Assembly (NCBI GenBank): GCA_963169765.1
Contig: CAUJEN010000114.1
Location: forward strand, 99,565 to 163,564
Length of the DNA: 64,000 nt
Direction: 5' to 3'
Source: QWHO01 sp021404945
GTDB lineage: Bacteria; Vulcanimicrobiota; Xenobia; Xenobiales; QWHO01
The notes under the pieces are model-generated. The model saw only the letters and a program-made list of their open reading frames with translations, was not told the origin of the DNA and ran no database searches. Of the stretch, positions 43,619-52,628 are shown piece after piece. Each line of letters starts with the position of its first letter. Positions within the stretch are counted from its first letter, which is position 1. The position numbers and the translations under genes are program-made.

Positions 43619-46321
43619 ATGACGAACAATGTGAACCTCGGCCAGATCTCGGTGGCAGCGTCGGGAGGTGGGGCTCCTCCGCGACTCCCGGCTGAGCAGA
43701 CGCCGCCGGAGATGAAGGATCAGGTCGTGCTGGGCCAGGATCCCAATCCTCCCTCGACACAGAAGCTGGTCGTCACGATGCAAGTGGACGCGAAACTGCT
43801 CCAGCCCGATGCCTCGGGCAACGCTCCCATCTCCGGCCTCGAGCCCGTCTTCATCCCCAAGGCCGAGGTCCCCAGTCACGATCCCAGCCACGTTCCCACC
43901 GGCGTGAACGGTCAGTTCGCCCCGGCTGGTGGCGACCTGCTGGTGGTGCCTGTTCCTCCCCACCAGCCCAACGCCAAGTTCATCGCCGTTCCCATCGAAG
44001 TTCCCAACGAGTTGCTCGAGCCCACCGGCAAGACCCTGCCGGACGGTACGCCGGCCCGGGGGGTGGATGACTTTGACGCCCGGCTCGTGCCCCACGACGC
44101 GGTGATCAAGAAGCCTTCCGACTACCACAACGACCTGAAAGAGGCCTATGACGGCGGCAAGAACGATTACCTGCCGCAAGGCTACACCCGCGTGGTGGCC
44201 AACTCCAAGGGCGGTCAGATCCTGGAGATGACCGGCGGGATGGTCTCCAAGATCGGCACCGTGGGCAGCGGCTTCGGCAACATGGTTCTGGCCGGTTGGA
44301 ACAGCTGGATGAGCCTGGCCACGGCCGGAACCCTGGCCGGCATCGGCGGCGCCATCGGCGTGCTGGGCGCACTGGATCAGATGAAGAAGATCTCCAACGA
44401 GAAGGGTCGCCTGGAGTATCTCAAGCAGAACTACGACGCCGGCGAGGCCCGCCAGTCCCTGCTCAACGATGCGCCCGAGGCGGGGGCTCGCTACATCGAG
44501 GCCCTCAAGGGCAAGTACGAAGCCGAGCACGTCCTGCTTCAGCCCAAGAGCGAGCTCAAGCAGTATGACGACATCGTGGCCCAGGGCGAGAAGAAGAAAG
44601 AAAAGGGCAAGCTCAAGGAGGGCGAGATCGCTCAGCTCGAGGCGCTCAAGAAAGAGCGCGAGGGCGTGGAGGCTAAGGTCAAGGCCCTGGAGGCCAGGGT
44701 GGCCGAGGCCGCCCAGACTGTGGAAGCGGCTCGGGGCCAGCTGCCGCCTGAGAAAGCCGAGAAGCTCGACAAGGCTGTGGCTGCCCTGGCTCCCAATCTC
44801 CAGCATTATGAAGCCAATCGGGGCGACCAGATGAGCCTGCCTCAGGCCTTGAGCAAGGCGCTCGAGGCCGAGGGCGTGGGCGCGATTCCGATGCAGACCA
44901 TGCGCGGCATCCAGAACGTGCCCCTGGAAGAGCAGATCAAGGCTCAGGATACCCAGCTCAAGGTTCAGGGCGTCTCGGCTGTCGCCAGCGGCCTGGGCAT
45001 GGCCTGCGGCATCATGGCCACCGTGGGCATCGGTTGCCCGCCGCTTCTGGCCGCGGCCGCAGTGCTGCTGCCGCTGACCGGCATCGTCTTGATGGTGGGC
45101 AAGCCGCTGGCGATGCTGGGCAAGATGCTCTGGAACAAGTGGTTCAACAAGGACCAGACGCCCACTCCCGAGCGGGCCGTGCTTGGCGAGAAGGCCAAAC
45201 CCGAGGGGCCCAAAGAGCAGGCTGCCTGGGACAAGTCCATGGGCATCCGGGCCGGCATGATCAAGGCCGATCCGAGCAACGCCGAGGGCTACTTCAAGGC
45301 GCTCCACGACCTCGAGCAGACGCGCATGGCCGCCATGACCGCTCCCAATCCCGAAGCCGCGGGCAAGGCCCAGGCCGAGAACCAGAAAGCGGCTCTCGAG
45401 CTGAAGCAGTTCCAGGACGCGCTGGACAAGTCGGCTCCGGGTCAGGTGGCCGCCTTCAAGCAGTCGCTGGCCGACCTCAACGATTGCTGGGCCGAGCGCC
45501 GCGCCGACGAGGCGCTGCAGCAGCAGGGCTACAAGGACATCCTGTCAGCCGGCGTGGTGACGCGCTCGGCTTCCAACCTGGGCCTGACCTCGGCTCAGAC
45601 CGAGCGGGTGCTGACCAACCTGATGCTGGCCGAGTTCGGCCACCAGGAGGCGGTGGCGACCGTCCAGTCGTGGCAGGGTGGGAGCGCGTCTCAGACGCCT
45701 GAGGCCCGCATGGCGGCAGTGCTGATCCAGACCTCCAAGGCCCTGGAGCAGAGCGCCGACCCCAACAAGGTCGTGCAGGTGGCCACCAATACTCCGCAGC
45801 AGCCTCCCGCCGCGCCGACCGCTCCGGTTGCCCCGGCTCCCGCCCCCGATGCTCAGCAGCAGGCAGCACCAGCCGATCCGGCCCAGGCCCGGGCCCAGCT
45901 CGAGCAGCAGATGGTCGGACTGGTGACGGCGGCGATCCAGGGCAACGTGCAGGCAGATCAGCAGCTGACCGCGCTGCAGCAGCAGGCCTCGGCCGGCGAC
46001 CCCGGCGCTCAGGAAGCCTTCCAGATCGCTCAGGCCGTTATCGGCGAAATCGCCTCCAACGCCAAGAGCGTGGTCGATTCGGCCTCTCCCGAGCTGCTCA
46101 GCAAGAGCAAGGCCGTGTCCGACGCTCTCGCCAGGGGAGACCAGGCGGCCCAGCAGACCTTGCAGGGCCTGATGGCCACGGCTCAAGCCAACAACGAGGG
46201 CTCGGCGGCGGCTCAGCAACAGCTGCAAGTGATCGACGCGCTCTATCTGTGCCAGCGACTGAACATCCCCGTGGGGACGGCCGAGCCGGCCGCAGCCCAG
46301 CAACAGGCCCCGCAGGGCTGA
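43619..46321 (+). CDS. translocator-like protein: two hydrophobic regions and coiled coils
   Basis: 900 residues from ATG 43619 (AGAGGAG eight bases upstream; a 2-codon ATG-TCA-TGA overlaps it). Residues 1 to about 175 are Pro-rich and disordered. About 220-250 is a hydrophobic stretch (LATAGTLAGIGGAIGVLGAL). About 280-430 is coiled coil. About 460-505 is a longer hydrophobic hairpin (MACGIMATVGIGC, LLPLTGIVLMVGKPLAML). The tail is helical and Gln/Ala-rich. Coiled coils around two membrane hairpins recall pore-forming translocators such as IpaB/SipB, but there is no detectable family motif and no T3SS gene here. KDQVVLG near residue 33 fits the shared leader motif. Function unknown. Confidence 0.6.
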   Translation: MTNNVNLGQISVAASGGGAPPRLPAEQTPPEMKDQVVLGQDPNPPSTQKLVVTMQVDAKLLQPDASGNAPISGLEPVFIPKAEVPSHDPSHVPTGVNGQFAPAGGDLLVVPVPPHQPNAKFIAVPIEVPNELLEPTGKTLPDGTPARGVDDFDARLVPHDAVIKKPSDYHNDLKEAYDGGKNDYLPQGYTRVVANSKGGQILEMTGGMVSKIGTVGSGFGNMVLAGWNSWMSLATAGTLAGIGGAIGVLGALDQMKKISNEKGRLEYLKQNYDAGEARQSLLNDAPEAGARYIEALKGKYEAEHVLLQPKSELKQYDDIVAQGEKKKEKGKLKEGEIAQLEALKKEREGVEAKVKALEARVAEAAQTVEAARGQLPPEKAEKLDKAVAALAPNLQHYEANRGDQMSLPQALSKALEAEGVGAIPMQTMRGIQNVPLEEQIKAQDTQLKVQGVSAVASGLGMACGIMATVGIGCPPLLAAAAVLLPLTGIVLMVGKPLAMLGKMLWNKWFNKDQTPTPERAVLGEKAKPEGPKEQAAWDKSMGIRAGMIKADPSNAEGYFKALHDLEQTRMAAMTAPNPEAAGKAQAENQKAALELKQFQDALDKSAPGQVAAFKQSLADLNDCWAERRADEALQQQGYKDILSAGVVTRSASNLGLTSAQTERVLTNLMLAEFGHQEAVATVQSWQGGSASQTPEARMAAVLIQTSKALEQSADPNKVVQVATNTPQQPPAAPTAPVAPAPAPDAQQQAAPADPAQARAQLEQQMVGLVTAAIQGNVQADQQLTALQQQASAGDPGAQEAFQIAQAVIGEIASNAKSVVDSASPELLSKSKAVSDALARGDQAAQQTLQGLMATAQANNEGSAAAQQQLQVIDALYLCQRLNIPVGTAEPAAAQQQAPQG

Positions 46322-46339
46322 AGCCTGGCGGGTTGATCC

Positions 46340-46365
46340 AGAAAGGGCCCCTCGGGGCCCTTTCT
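46340..46365. terminator. 12-bp hairpin terminator
   Basis: AGAAAGGGCCCC (46340-46351) and GGGGCCCTTTCT (46354-46365) form a perfect stem just after the 900-residue gene. Further GC-rich inverted sequence (46380-46500, several GGTAA/TTACC pairs) follows before the converging small gene. Confidence 0.75.
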
Positions 46366-46508
46366 GCATTCCTGGAGCGTTTTTGGTAAACCGGCGGGGC
46401 AAGCCTTACCGTTTTGCCGGCGTTACCGGTCCCACCGGGCGGTATACGGCCTGCTCAGGCCGGTAACGCTGGGAGCCCGGTAAGACCCGGGAGCCCACGG
46501 GCCTGAAG

Positions 46509-46862
46509 TCAGTCGAGCGCCTCGAGCCGCTCGGGGTCGAGGCTCAATTCCTCCGTGACCTGGCCGGCCGCCGTCAGTATTGCGCGCTGCTCGTCGAAGC
46601 TGAAGACGAAGCGCAACTCCTGGCTGGTGCGTCCGAGCAGCACGAAGCGGGCCTGGATGTCGGAGGGCTTGAGGGCGTTCCAGCCGTTGCCGAGCACCTG
46701 CTGGGGCTCGCACAAGAGGGGCTGGCCCATCAGGAAGTGGCGGGCCAGGGCCAGAAAGCGCGGATCTTCCAGCGAGAGGAGGGCTCGATTGGCGTGCTCG
46801 CTCCAGAGCCGGGCGGCGGTCTCCTGGGTGAACCGGGTGCTGAGAAATACCGAAGCTGCCAT
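46509..46862 (-). CDS. small hypothetical protein
   Basis: 117 residues from ATG 46862 (a longer frame starts at 46901). The sequence reads MAASVFLSTRFTQETAARLW, then ALARHFLMGQPLLCE, then ELRFVFSFDEQRAILTA. It has a helical N-half and a beta C-half, no signal peptide and no known motif. It is divergent from the subtilase gene at 47041. Function unknown. Confidence 0.5.
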   Translation of the reverse strand: MAASVFLSTRFTQETAARLWSEHANRALLSLEDPRFLALARHFLMGQPLLCEPQQVLGNGWNALKPSDIQARFVLLGRTSQELRFVFSFDEQRAILTAAGQVTEELSLDPERLEALD

Positions 46863-47040
46863 CCAGACCCCTCCAGCCGCATCATGCCTTGATTGCGGCA
46901 CCTGTCAGGAAACCTAATCATCGGTCCTGAAAAAATCCTTAAGAGTTTCTTCCACAGATGTTCACAGGCAGTTCACCCCTCGGACCCCCCGGGCCGCTAG
47001 GATAGGCCCCGGGACCGTATTCCATCGAGGAGCCAATTCC

Positions 47041-49275
47041 GTGACCATCCGGGATGTCGCAAGTCTGGGTCCGAGCCTGCGAGGGCCGCGTTCGGCAGGT
47101 GTTGCCGATGGCGGAGCCCTGCCCCAAGATCGCGCTGATCTTGGCGGGCTGGCGCCCACGGAGTTGGGGGGGAAACCGAGCTATACCACCCGCCTGCAAG
47201 CCATGCTGGTGGCCACCGAGTCCGAGTCGATGTCGCTGGCGCCCAAGCTGGCGCCGCACATGGAGGGCGAGGTTCTGGTCAAGATGTTGCCCGGCCAGAG
47301 CGTGGGCTCTATTGAAGACTTTTGCGCCGAGTACGGGGCCCGGGTGCTGGAGCGCATCGAGGTGCCCCCCTCCATGATGCAGACCTTCGGGGGCGACTTG
47401 GTACGCATCGGCATGCCAGAGGGGATCAATACCGCTCAGGGCATCGCCGTGCTGAGCAAGGACGTGCGAGTCAAGTACGCCTGCGCCAATGACATTTTGC
47501 AGAACCTGGACGAAGGGGGGCAGCTCATCCCCAACGACCTCGACCCCAAGCTGTGGGGCCTGAACAACACCGGCCAGGAGAACGGCACGCCCAACGCCGA
47601 CATCAACGCGCCCGAGGCCTGGAACATCACCACCGGCAAACGCGAGGGCGGCCCGCTGATCGCTGTCATCGACACCGGCATCAACTATGGCCACAACGAC
47701 CTGCGAGCCAACGTGTGGGTCAACCCGGGCGAGATCCCCGGTGACGGCATCGACAACGACGGCAACGGCGTCATCGACGACGTGCACGGCTACAACGCCA
47801 TCAACGGCACGGGCGATCCCAACGACGATCATTCTCACGGCTCGCACTGCATGGGCACCATCGCCGCCGAGGGGAACAACAGCCTGGGCGTGGTGGGGGT
47901 CAACTGGCAGGCTCGGGTGATGGGCGCCAAATTCCTCTCGGCTCAGGGCTCGGGCACCACCGCCGACGCCATCAAGGCCGTCCTCTACGCCACCCGCATG
48001 GGGGCTCGCATCACCTCCAACTCGTGGGGTGGCGGGGCCTACAATCAGGCCCTCTACGACGCCCTCAAGGCCTCCCCGGCCCTGCACATCTTCGCGGCCG
48101 GCAACAGCTCCAACGACAACGATAAACGGGCCAGCTATCCGTCAAGCTACAACCTGGACAACATCGTGGCCGTGGCCGCCACCGACAAGAACGACCGCAT
48201 GGCCGGCTTCAGCAACTGGGGACGCACCAGCGTCGACCTGGGCGCGCCCGGCGTGAACATCTACTCCACCGTGCTCGGGCAGGACTACAAGCTGTTCAGC
48301 GGCACCTCCATGGCCACTCCCCACGTGGCCGGGGTGGCCGGACTGATCGCCAACGCTTATCCCGAGGCCAGCAACGCCGAAATCAAGGCCCGCCTGATGA
48401 ACGGGGCCGACAAGGTGCCCGCTCTGAGCGGCAAGTGCGTCACCGGAGGACGCCTGAACGCCTTCAGTTCGCTCGACAACGACACCGTGGCCCCGGCCGC
48501 GCCTGAGGACCTGCGGCCCGCCCAGGTGGGCGCCAAGGCTGTCACCCTGACCTGGACCGCCACCGGCGATGATGGCCTGGAAAAGCGGGCCTCAGGCTAC
48601 CTGCTCAAAGTCTCCGAGCAGCCCATCACGGACGAAGCCAGTTTCCAGGCCGCCCGCACCGTGCCCACCGGCGTTCCTGGCGAGCCCGGGTCGGCCGAGC
48701 GAATCACGGTGGGTCTGATTCCCTCCTCCAGCGAGCGCACGCTCTACTATGGTCTCAAGGTGATCGACAACGTGGGCAACGCCTCGCCCCTGCGCCTGGG
48801 AGAGACGGCCGTGCCGGCCGCCCGGGTGGCCTTCGAGGATCGCATGGAAGGGGATGCCGCGGCCTGGACCCCGACCGGCCTTTGGGGTCGCGTCGAGTGG
48901 GAGGGCAACGGGCAGGTCTGGACCGATAGCCCGGACGTTCCCTACCCGAACGACTCCAACACCACTTTGACCTCCCGAGCCATCTCGCTGGCCGGCATTC
49001 AGGGCGCCACGCTGCTCTTCGACGCGCGCTATGAGATCGAGTCGGGCTTCGACTTCCTCAACGTCGAGGTGTCCGAGAACGGTCGTGACTGGATCACCCT
49101 GGGGCGCCTGACCGGGTCGCGCGAATGGGGCACTCAGCAGATGGATCTGTCCCACTACGACGGGAAAGGCATCCAGGTCCGCTTCCGGATGCAGGCCGAT
49201 GGCTCCATCAACGCTGATGGGTTCTACCTCGACAACGTCGTCGTGGCGGGCGATCCCAAGCCACCGCAGGGATAG
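47041..49275 (+). CDS. large subtilase with Ca-binding insert and C-terminal beta domains
   Basis: 744 residues from GTG 47041 (GGAG 7-10 bases upstream). Residues 1-70 are unstructured with no signal peptide. About 70-150 is a fervidolysin-like propeptide (GEVLVKMLPGQS). The catalytic domain has IAVIDTGINY (Asp near 211), DDHSHGSHCMG (His) and SGTSMATPHVAGVAGLIA (Ser near 422). A loop GDGIDNDGNGVIDDVHG has the acidic repeat of a calcium site. About 485-590 looks like fibronectin type III and about 600-740 like a jelly-roll (FDFLNVEVSENGRDW). It is a paralogue of the gene at 50253. Confidence 0.92.
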   Translation: MTIRDVASLGPSLRGPRSAGVADGGALPQDRADLGGLAPTELGGKPSYTTRLQAMLVATESESMSLAPKLAPHMEGEVLVKMLPGQSVGSIEDFCAEYGARVLERIEVPPSMMQTFGGDLVRIGMPEGINTAQGIAVLSKDVRVKYACANDILQNLDEGGQLIPNDLDPKLWGLNNTGQENGTPNADINAPEAWNITTGKREGGPLIAVIDTGINYGHNDLRANVWVNPGEIPGDGIDNDGNGVIDDVHGYNAINGTGDPNDDHSHGSHCMGTIAAEGNNSLGVVGVNWQARVMGAKFLSAQGSGTTADAIKAVLYATRMGARITSNSWGGGAYNQALYDALKASPALHIFAAGNSSNDNDKRASYPSSYNLDNIVAVAATDKNDRMAGFSNWGRTSVDLGAPGVNIYSTVLGQDYKLFSGTSMATPHVAGVAGLIANAYPEASNAEIKARLMNGADKVPALSGKCVTGGRLNAFSSLDNDTVAPAAPEDLRPAQVGAKAVTLTWTATGDDGLEKRASGYLLKVSEQPITDEASFQAARTVPTGVPGEPGSAERITVGLIPSSSERTLYYGLKVIDNVGNASPLRLGETAVPAARVAFEDRMEGDAAAWTPTGLWGRVEWEGNGQVWTDSPDVPYPNDSNTTLTSRAISLAGIQGATLLFDARYEIESGFDFLNVEVSENGRDWITLGRLTGSREWGTQQMDLSHYDGKGIQVRFRMQADGSINADGFYLDNVVVAGDPKPPQG

Positions 49276-49301
49276 GCATGTTCGTGTCGAAATGACACGA
49301 T

Positions 49302-50168
49302 ATGAAGGTTTTCTATTCCGACAGGCAGAGTGTCTCTGAGAACGCGTCCTTCAGTCCTTCTGCCGGCAAGCCCCGGAGGTTGGTGGAGCAGTGGCTTCGT
49401 CGTTATCCGATCGAGCTCATCGAGCCGGTGCCGGTGACGGTCGAGGAGTTGTCTTCGGCCCACGACCCGGAGTACGTGCGCGAGGTGCTGGCCTGTCGGC
49501 GTCACAACGGCTTCAGCAACACCTCCCGCGAGATCGCCGATTCGCTGCCCTACACCACCGGCTCGCTGGTCTCGGCCGTGCGCCACGTCGTCGAGAACGG
49601 GGGGGCGGCCTGCTCGCCCACGAGCGGCTTTCACCACGCCTGCTATGGGAGCGGCGGAGGTTTTTGCACCTTCAACGGGTTGATGGTGGCGGCCATGCTC
49701 GTGCGCGAGAAGGTCAAGCGGGTGGGGATTCTCGATTGCGACTTTCATTACGGGAACGGGACCGACGACATCATCGCTCGCAAGCGACTTGACTTCGTGG
49801 CTCACCACACGACCGGCAAGAGCGATCACGATCCCGAGCAGTTCTTGCGCGAGCTTCCTGCCATCCTCCGGAACATGAAGGCCGATGTGCTGATCTACCA
49901 GGCCGGAGCCGACGCCCACCGCGACGATCCTCTGGGAGGCTGGATGAGCTCCGAGCAGATGCGACGGCGCGATCGCATCGTGTTCGAGCACTGCAAGGCC
50001 AACAAGGTACCGGTGGCCTGGAACCTGGCCGGGGGCTATCAGGAAGCCTTCCAGAACGTGCTCGACCTGCACCACGCCACCATGGAGGAGTGCCTGGCCG
50101 TCTTCGAGCCCGCGCGCAGGCCCGAGAATCCGCCCGGCGCGGGAATGCTGGAAGGCATCTGGCCCTGA
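49302..50168 (+). CDS. histone-deacetylase family (AcuC-like) amidohydrolase
   Basis: 288 residues from ATG 49302. The zinc-enzyme motifs are complete: SGFHHACYGSGGGFCTFNG (His dyad), ILDCDFHYGNGTDDI (Asp and His zinc ligands), YQAGADAHRDDPLGG (third ligand) and NLAGGYQ (catalytic Tyr). This class I/II HDAC-like fold deacetylates lysine, polyamines or acetoin-pathway proteins in bacteria. It lies 26 bp after one subtilase and 84 bp before its paralogue, an unusual place. A link to the proteases is not proven. Confidence 0.9.
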   Translation: MKVFYSDRQSVSENASFSPSAGKPRRLVEQWLRRYPIELIEPVPVTVEELSSAHDPEYVREVLACRRHNGFSNTSREIADSLPYTTGSLVSAVRHVVENGGAACSPTSGFHHACYGSGGGFCTFNGLMVAAMLVREKVKRVGILDCDFHYGNGTDDIIARKRLDFVAHHTTGKSDHDPEQFLRELPAILRNMKADVLIYQAGADAHRDDPLGGWMSSEQMRRRDRIVFEHCKANKVPVAWNLAGGYQEAFQNVLDLHHATMEECLAVFEPARRPENPPGAGMLEGIWP

Positions 50169-50252
50169 CGGTTACCGGTTAACATTTCGGTCACAGCCTG
50201 CTCGGTCGCCATGCATACACTGGCCCCAACATAGACAGGGGACATCACTACC

Positions 50253-52496
50253 ATGCGCGTTGACCAGATCCAGCCTCAAATGGCCTTCCAGCCTCAGCGA
50301 GCCGCCCAGTCCGCCGCGCCCGAGCAGGGCCCGGCCGACAGCGTGCAGCTCTCCAGCGGCTTTGACCTTCAGTCGGTGCTGGGGGCGAGCCGCGCCGAAG
50401 CGGCCTCGCTCGAGCCCAAGCTCCAGGACTATGTGCCCGGAGAGGTGCTGGTCAAGCTCAAGGCGGGAACCTCGCTGCAGGCCATCTCTGGTTTTGCGAC
50501 CGATTACGGCGCCAAGGTCATCCACAAGTTCAACGTTCCGGCCGTGATGGCCAAAGAGTTCAACGGCGAGCTGGTGCAGCTGACCCTCCCCGAGGGGATG
50601 ACCACCGCCGAGGCTGTGGCCGCGATGGGACGCGATGCTCGGGTCAGCTATGCCGAGCCCAACTTCAAGGTGCAGGCCTTCGGCAATCCGGGCGTGCAGA
50701 TTCCTGACGACCTGGTCGAAGAGCAGTGGGGCCTGCGCAACACCGGCCAGAGCGGTGGCATCGCAGGCGTCGACATCAAAGCGGCCGATGCCTGGAACAT
50801 CAGCACCGGCATCAAGGAGAACGGACCCATCATCGCCGTGATCGATACCGGGGTGAACTACAACCACACCGACCTGGTCAACAACATGTGGGTCAACCCG
50901 GGCGAGGTTCCCGGCGACGGCATCGACAACGACGGCAACGGGATCGTCGATGACGTCCACGGGGGCAACTTCATCACCAACACCGGCGATCCGCTCGACG
51001 ACCACAACCACGGCAGCCACTGCGCCGGGGTCATCGGGGCCGAGGCCGGCAACGGTGGCATGGTCGGAATCAACTGGAACGCCCAGATCATGGGCTTGAA
51101 GTTCCTGGGCGAAGGTGGCGGAGGGACCACCGCCGACGCCGTCAAGGCCGTGCTCTACGCCTCCGAGAAGGGGGCTCGCATCGTCAACAACTCCTGGGGC
51201 GGAGGCCAGTTCAGCCAGGCCTGCCTGGACGCCATGGCCGCCTCACCCTCGCTGCACATCTGCGCCGCCGGCAACAACGGCTATGACAACGACACCCGCC
51301 CCTCCTACCCGGCCAACTACAAGCTCGACAACCTCATCTCCGTCGCTGCGCACAACAACAAGGATGAGCTGGCCGGCTTCTCCAACCGGGGCAACAAGTC
51401 GGTCCACCTGGCCGCCCCCGGGGTCAACATCCACAGCACCCTCAAGGACGGCAGCTACGGGCTGATGAGCGGCACCTCCATGGCTACTCCGCACGTGACC
51501 GGCGTGGCCGGCCTGATCGCCAGCGCCTATCCGGAGGCCGACAACGACGCCATCAAGTCGCGCATCCTGAGCGGCGTGGACCAGATGCCCGAGCGCTGGG
51601 CCAGGCGCCTGATGACCGGCGGTCGCCTCAATGCCATGAAGGCTCTGGAAGATGACAAGGTGGCCCCGGCTGCTCCTGGCACCCTGCAGGCCAGCGCCAC
51701 CGCCAACGCGGTCACGCTCAGCTGGACCGCCACCGGCGACGACGGCAACCAGGGTAAGGCCACGAGATACGAGCTTCGCTACGCCCGTTCGCCCATCGCG
51801 GCCCATGCCGACAACCCCAAGCCCGGGGAGATCAGCTTCGACGAGGCCACCGCCGTGCGCATCGACGCCCCCAAGGACGCCGGCGCCAACGAGTCGGTCA
51901 CCCTGGAGATGACCCCCTCGGGCCGCGAGCGCAAGCTTTACTTCGCCCTGCGCGTGGTGGACAACGTGGGCAACCGCTCCGAGACGGCCGTTCAGGAAGT
52001 GCGCGTGCCCGCCTCCAAGGTGGCCTTCGAGGACACCGTGGACGCGAGCTCTCCCTTCACCCCTTCGGGCCCCTGGGCCCGCATCGAGGTGCCCGGGCGG
52101 GGCGAGGTCTGGACCGACAGCCCTGGAGGCGAGTACGGTCCCAAGCGCGACGACGCCATCACTTCTGGCTCCATTTCGCTCAAGGACTGGACCAACCCGG
52201 TGCTGCACTTCGAGGCCAAGATGGATACCGAGAAGGGCTACGATGGCTGCGAGGTGGAGGTCTACGGCAAGAAGTTCTGGGGCGGTCGTAAATGGCGCTC
52301 ATTGGAGACGTTGGAGGGCATTCAGGACTGGAAGAACTTCCAGCTCGACCTCTCCGACTACCAGGGCCAGGAGATCCAGCTGCGCTTCCGCTTCCACTCC
52401 GACGACTCGCGCCACCGCGACGGGGTGTGGCTCGACAACGTGGTGATCACCGGCACCAAGACCGAGGGAGAGGCTCCCAAGTCGGGTTGCTTCTGA
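50253..52496 (+). CDS. large subtilase, paralogue of the 47-kb gene
   Basis: 747 residues from ATG 50253. The leader MRVDQIQPQMAFQPQ and PADSVQLSSG carries no hydrophobic signal. The propeptide (GEVLVKLKAGTS), catalytic Asp (IAVIDTGVNYNH, near 199), His (DHNHGSHCAGVIG), Ser (SGTSMATPHVTGVAG, near 409) and calcium loop GDGIDNDGNGIVDDVHG match the upstream paralogue closely. The C-terminus again has FN3-like and jelly-roll regions. The two arose by duplication around the deacetylase gene. Probably an exported, calcium-stabilised protease; the export route is unknown. Confidence 0.92.
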   Translation: MRVDQIQPQMAFQPQRAAQSAAPEQGPADSVQLSSGFDLQSVLGASRAEAASLEPKLQDYVPGEVLVKLKAGTSLQAISGFATDYGAKVIHKFNVPAVMAKEFNGELVQLTLPEGMTTAEAVAAMGRDARVSYAEPNFKVQAFGNPGVQIPDDLVEEQWGLRNTGQSGGIAGVDIKAADAWNISTGIKENGPIIAVIDTGVNYNHTDLVNNMWVNPGEVPGDGIDNDGNGIVDDVHGGNFITNTGDPLDDHNHGSHCAGVIGAEAGNGGMVGINWNAQIMGLKFLGEGGGGTTADAVKAVLYASEKGARIVNNSWGGGQFSQACLDAMAASPSLHICAAGNNGYDNDTRPSYPANYKLDNLISVAAHNNKDELAGFSNRGNKSVHLAAPGVNIHSTLKDGSYGLMSGTSMATPHVTGVAGLIASAYPEADNDAIKSRILSGVDQMPERWARRLMTGGRLNAMKALEDDKVAPAAPGTLQASATANAVTLSWTATGDDGNQGKATRYELRYARSPIAAHADNPKPGEISFDEATAVRIDAPKDAGANESVTLEMTPSGRERKLYFALRVVDNVGNRSETAVQEVRVPASKVAFEDTVDASSPFTPSGPWARIEVPGRGEVWTDSPGGEYGPKRDDAITSGSISLKDWTNPVLHFEAKMDTEKGYDGCEVEVYGKKFWGGRKWRSLETLEGIQDWKNFQLDLSDYQGQEIQLRFRFHSDDSRHRDGVWLDNVVITGTKTEGEAPKSGCF

Positions 52497-52628
52497 GTGG
52501 GGGTTGCGCGCACAGCAGGCCCTTTCTGCTCTCTCAATCCCACACTGCCGCCGGTCAACACAAATTGTTTACCAAAGCGCAACAAAATTTGACTGGATGA
52601 AACAAATCTTGCGGCGCATAATGAGATC

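Noticed and set aside
52589..52622. TTGACT with CATAAT upstream of the repeat protein as a promoter
   Set aside because: The spacer is 22 bp, too long for a sigma70 promoter.
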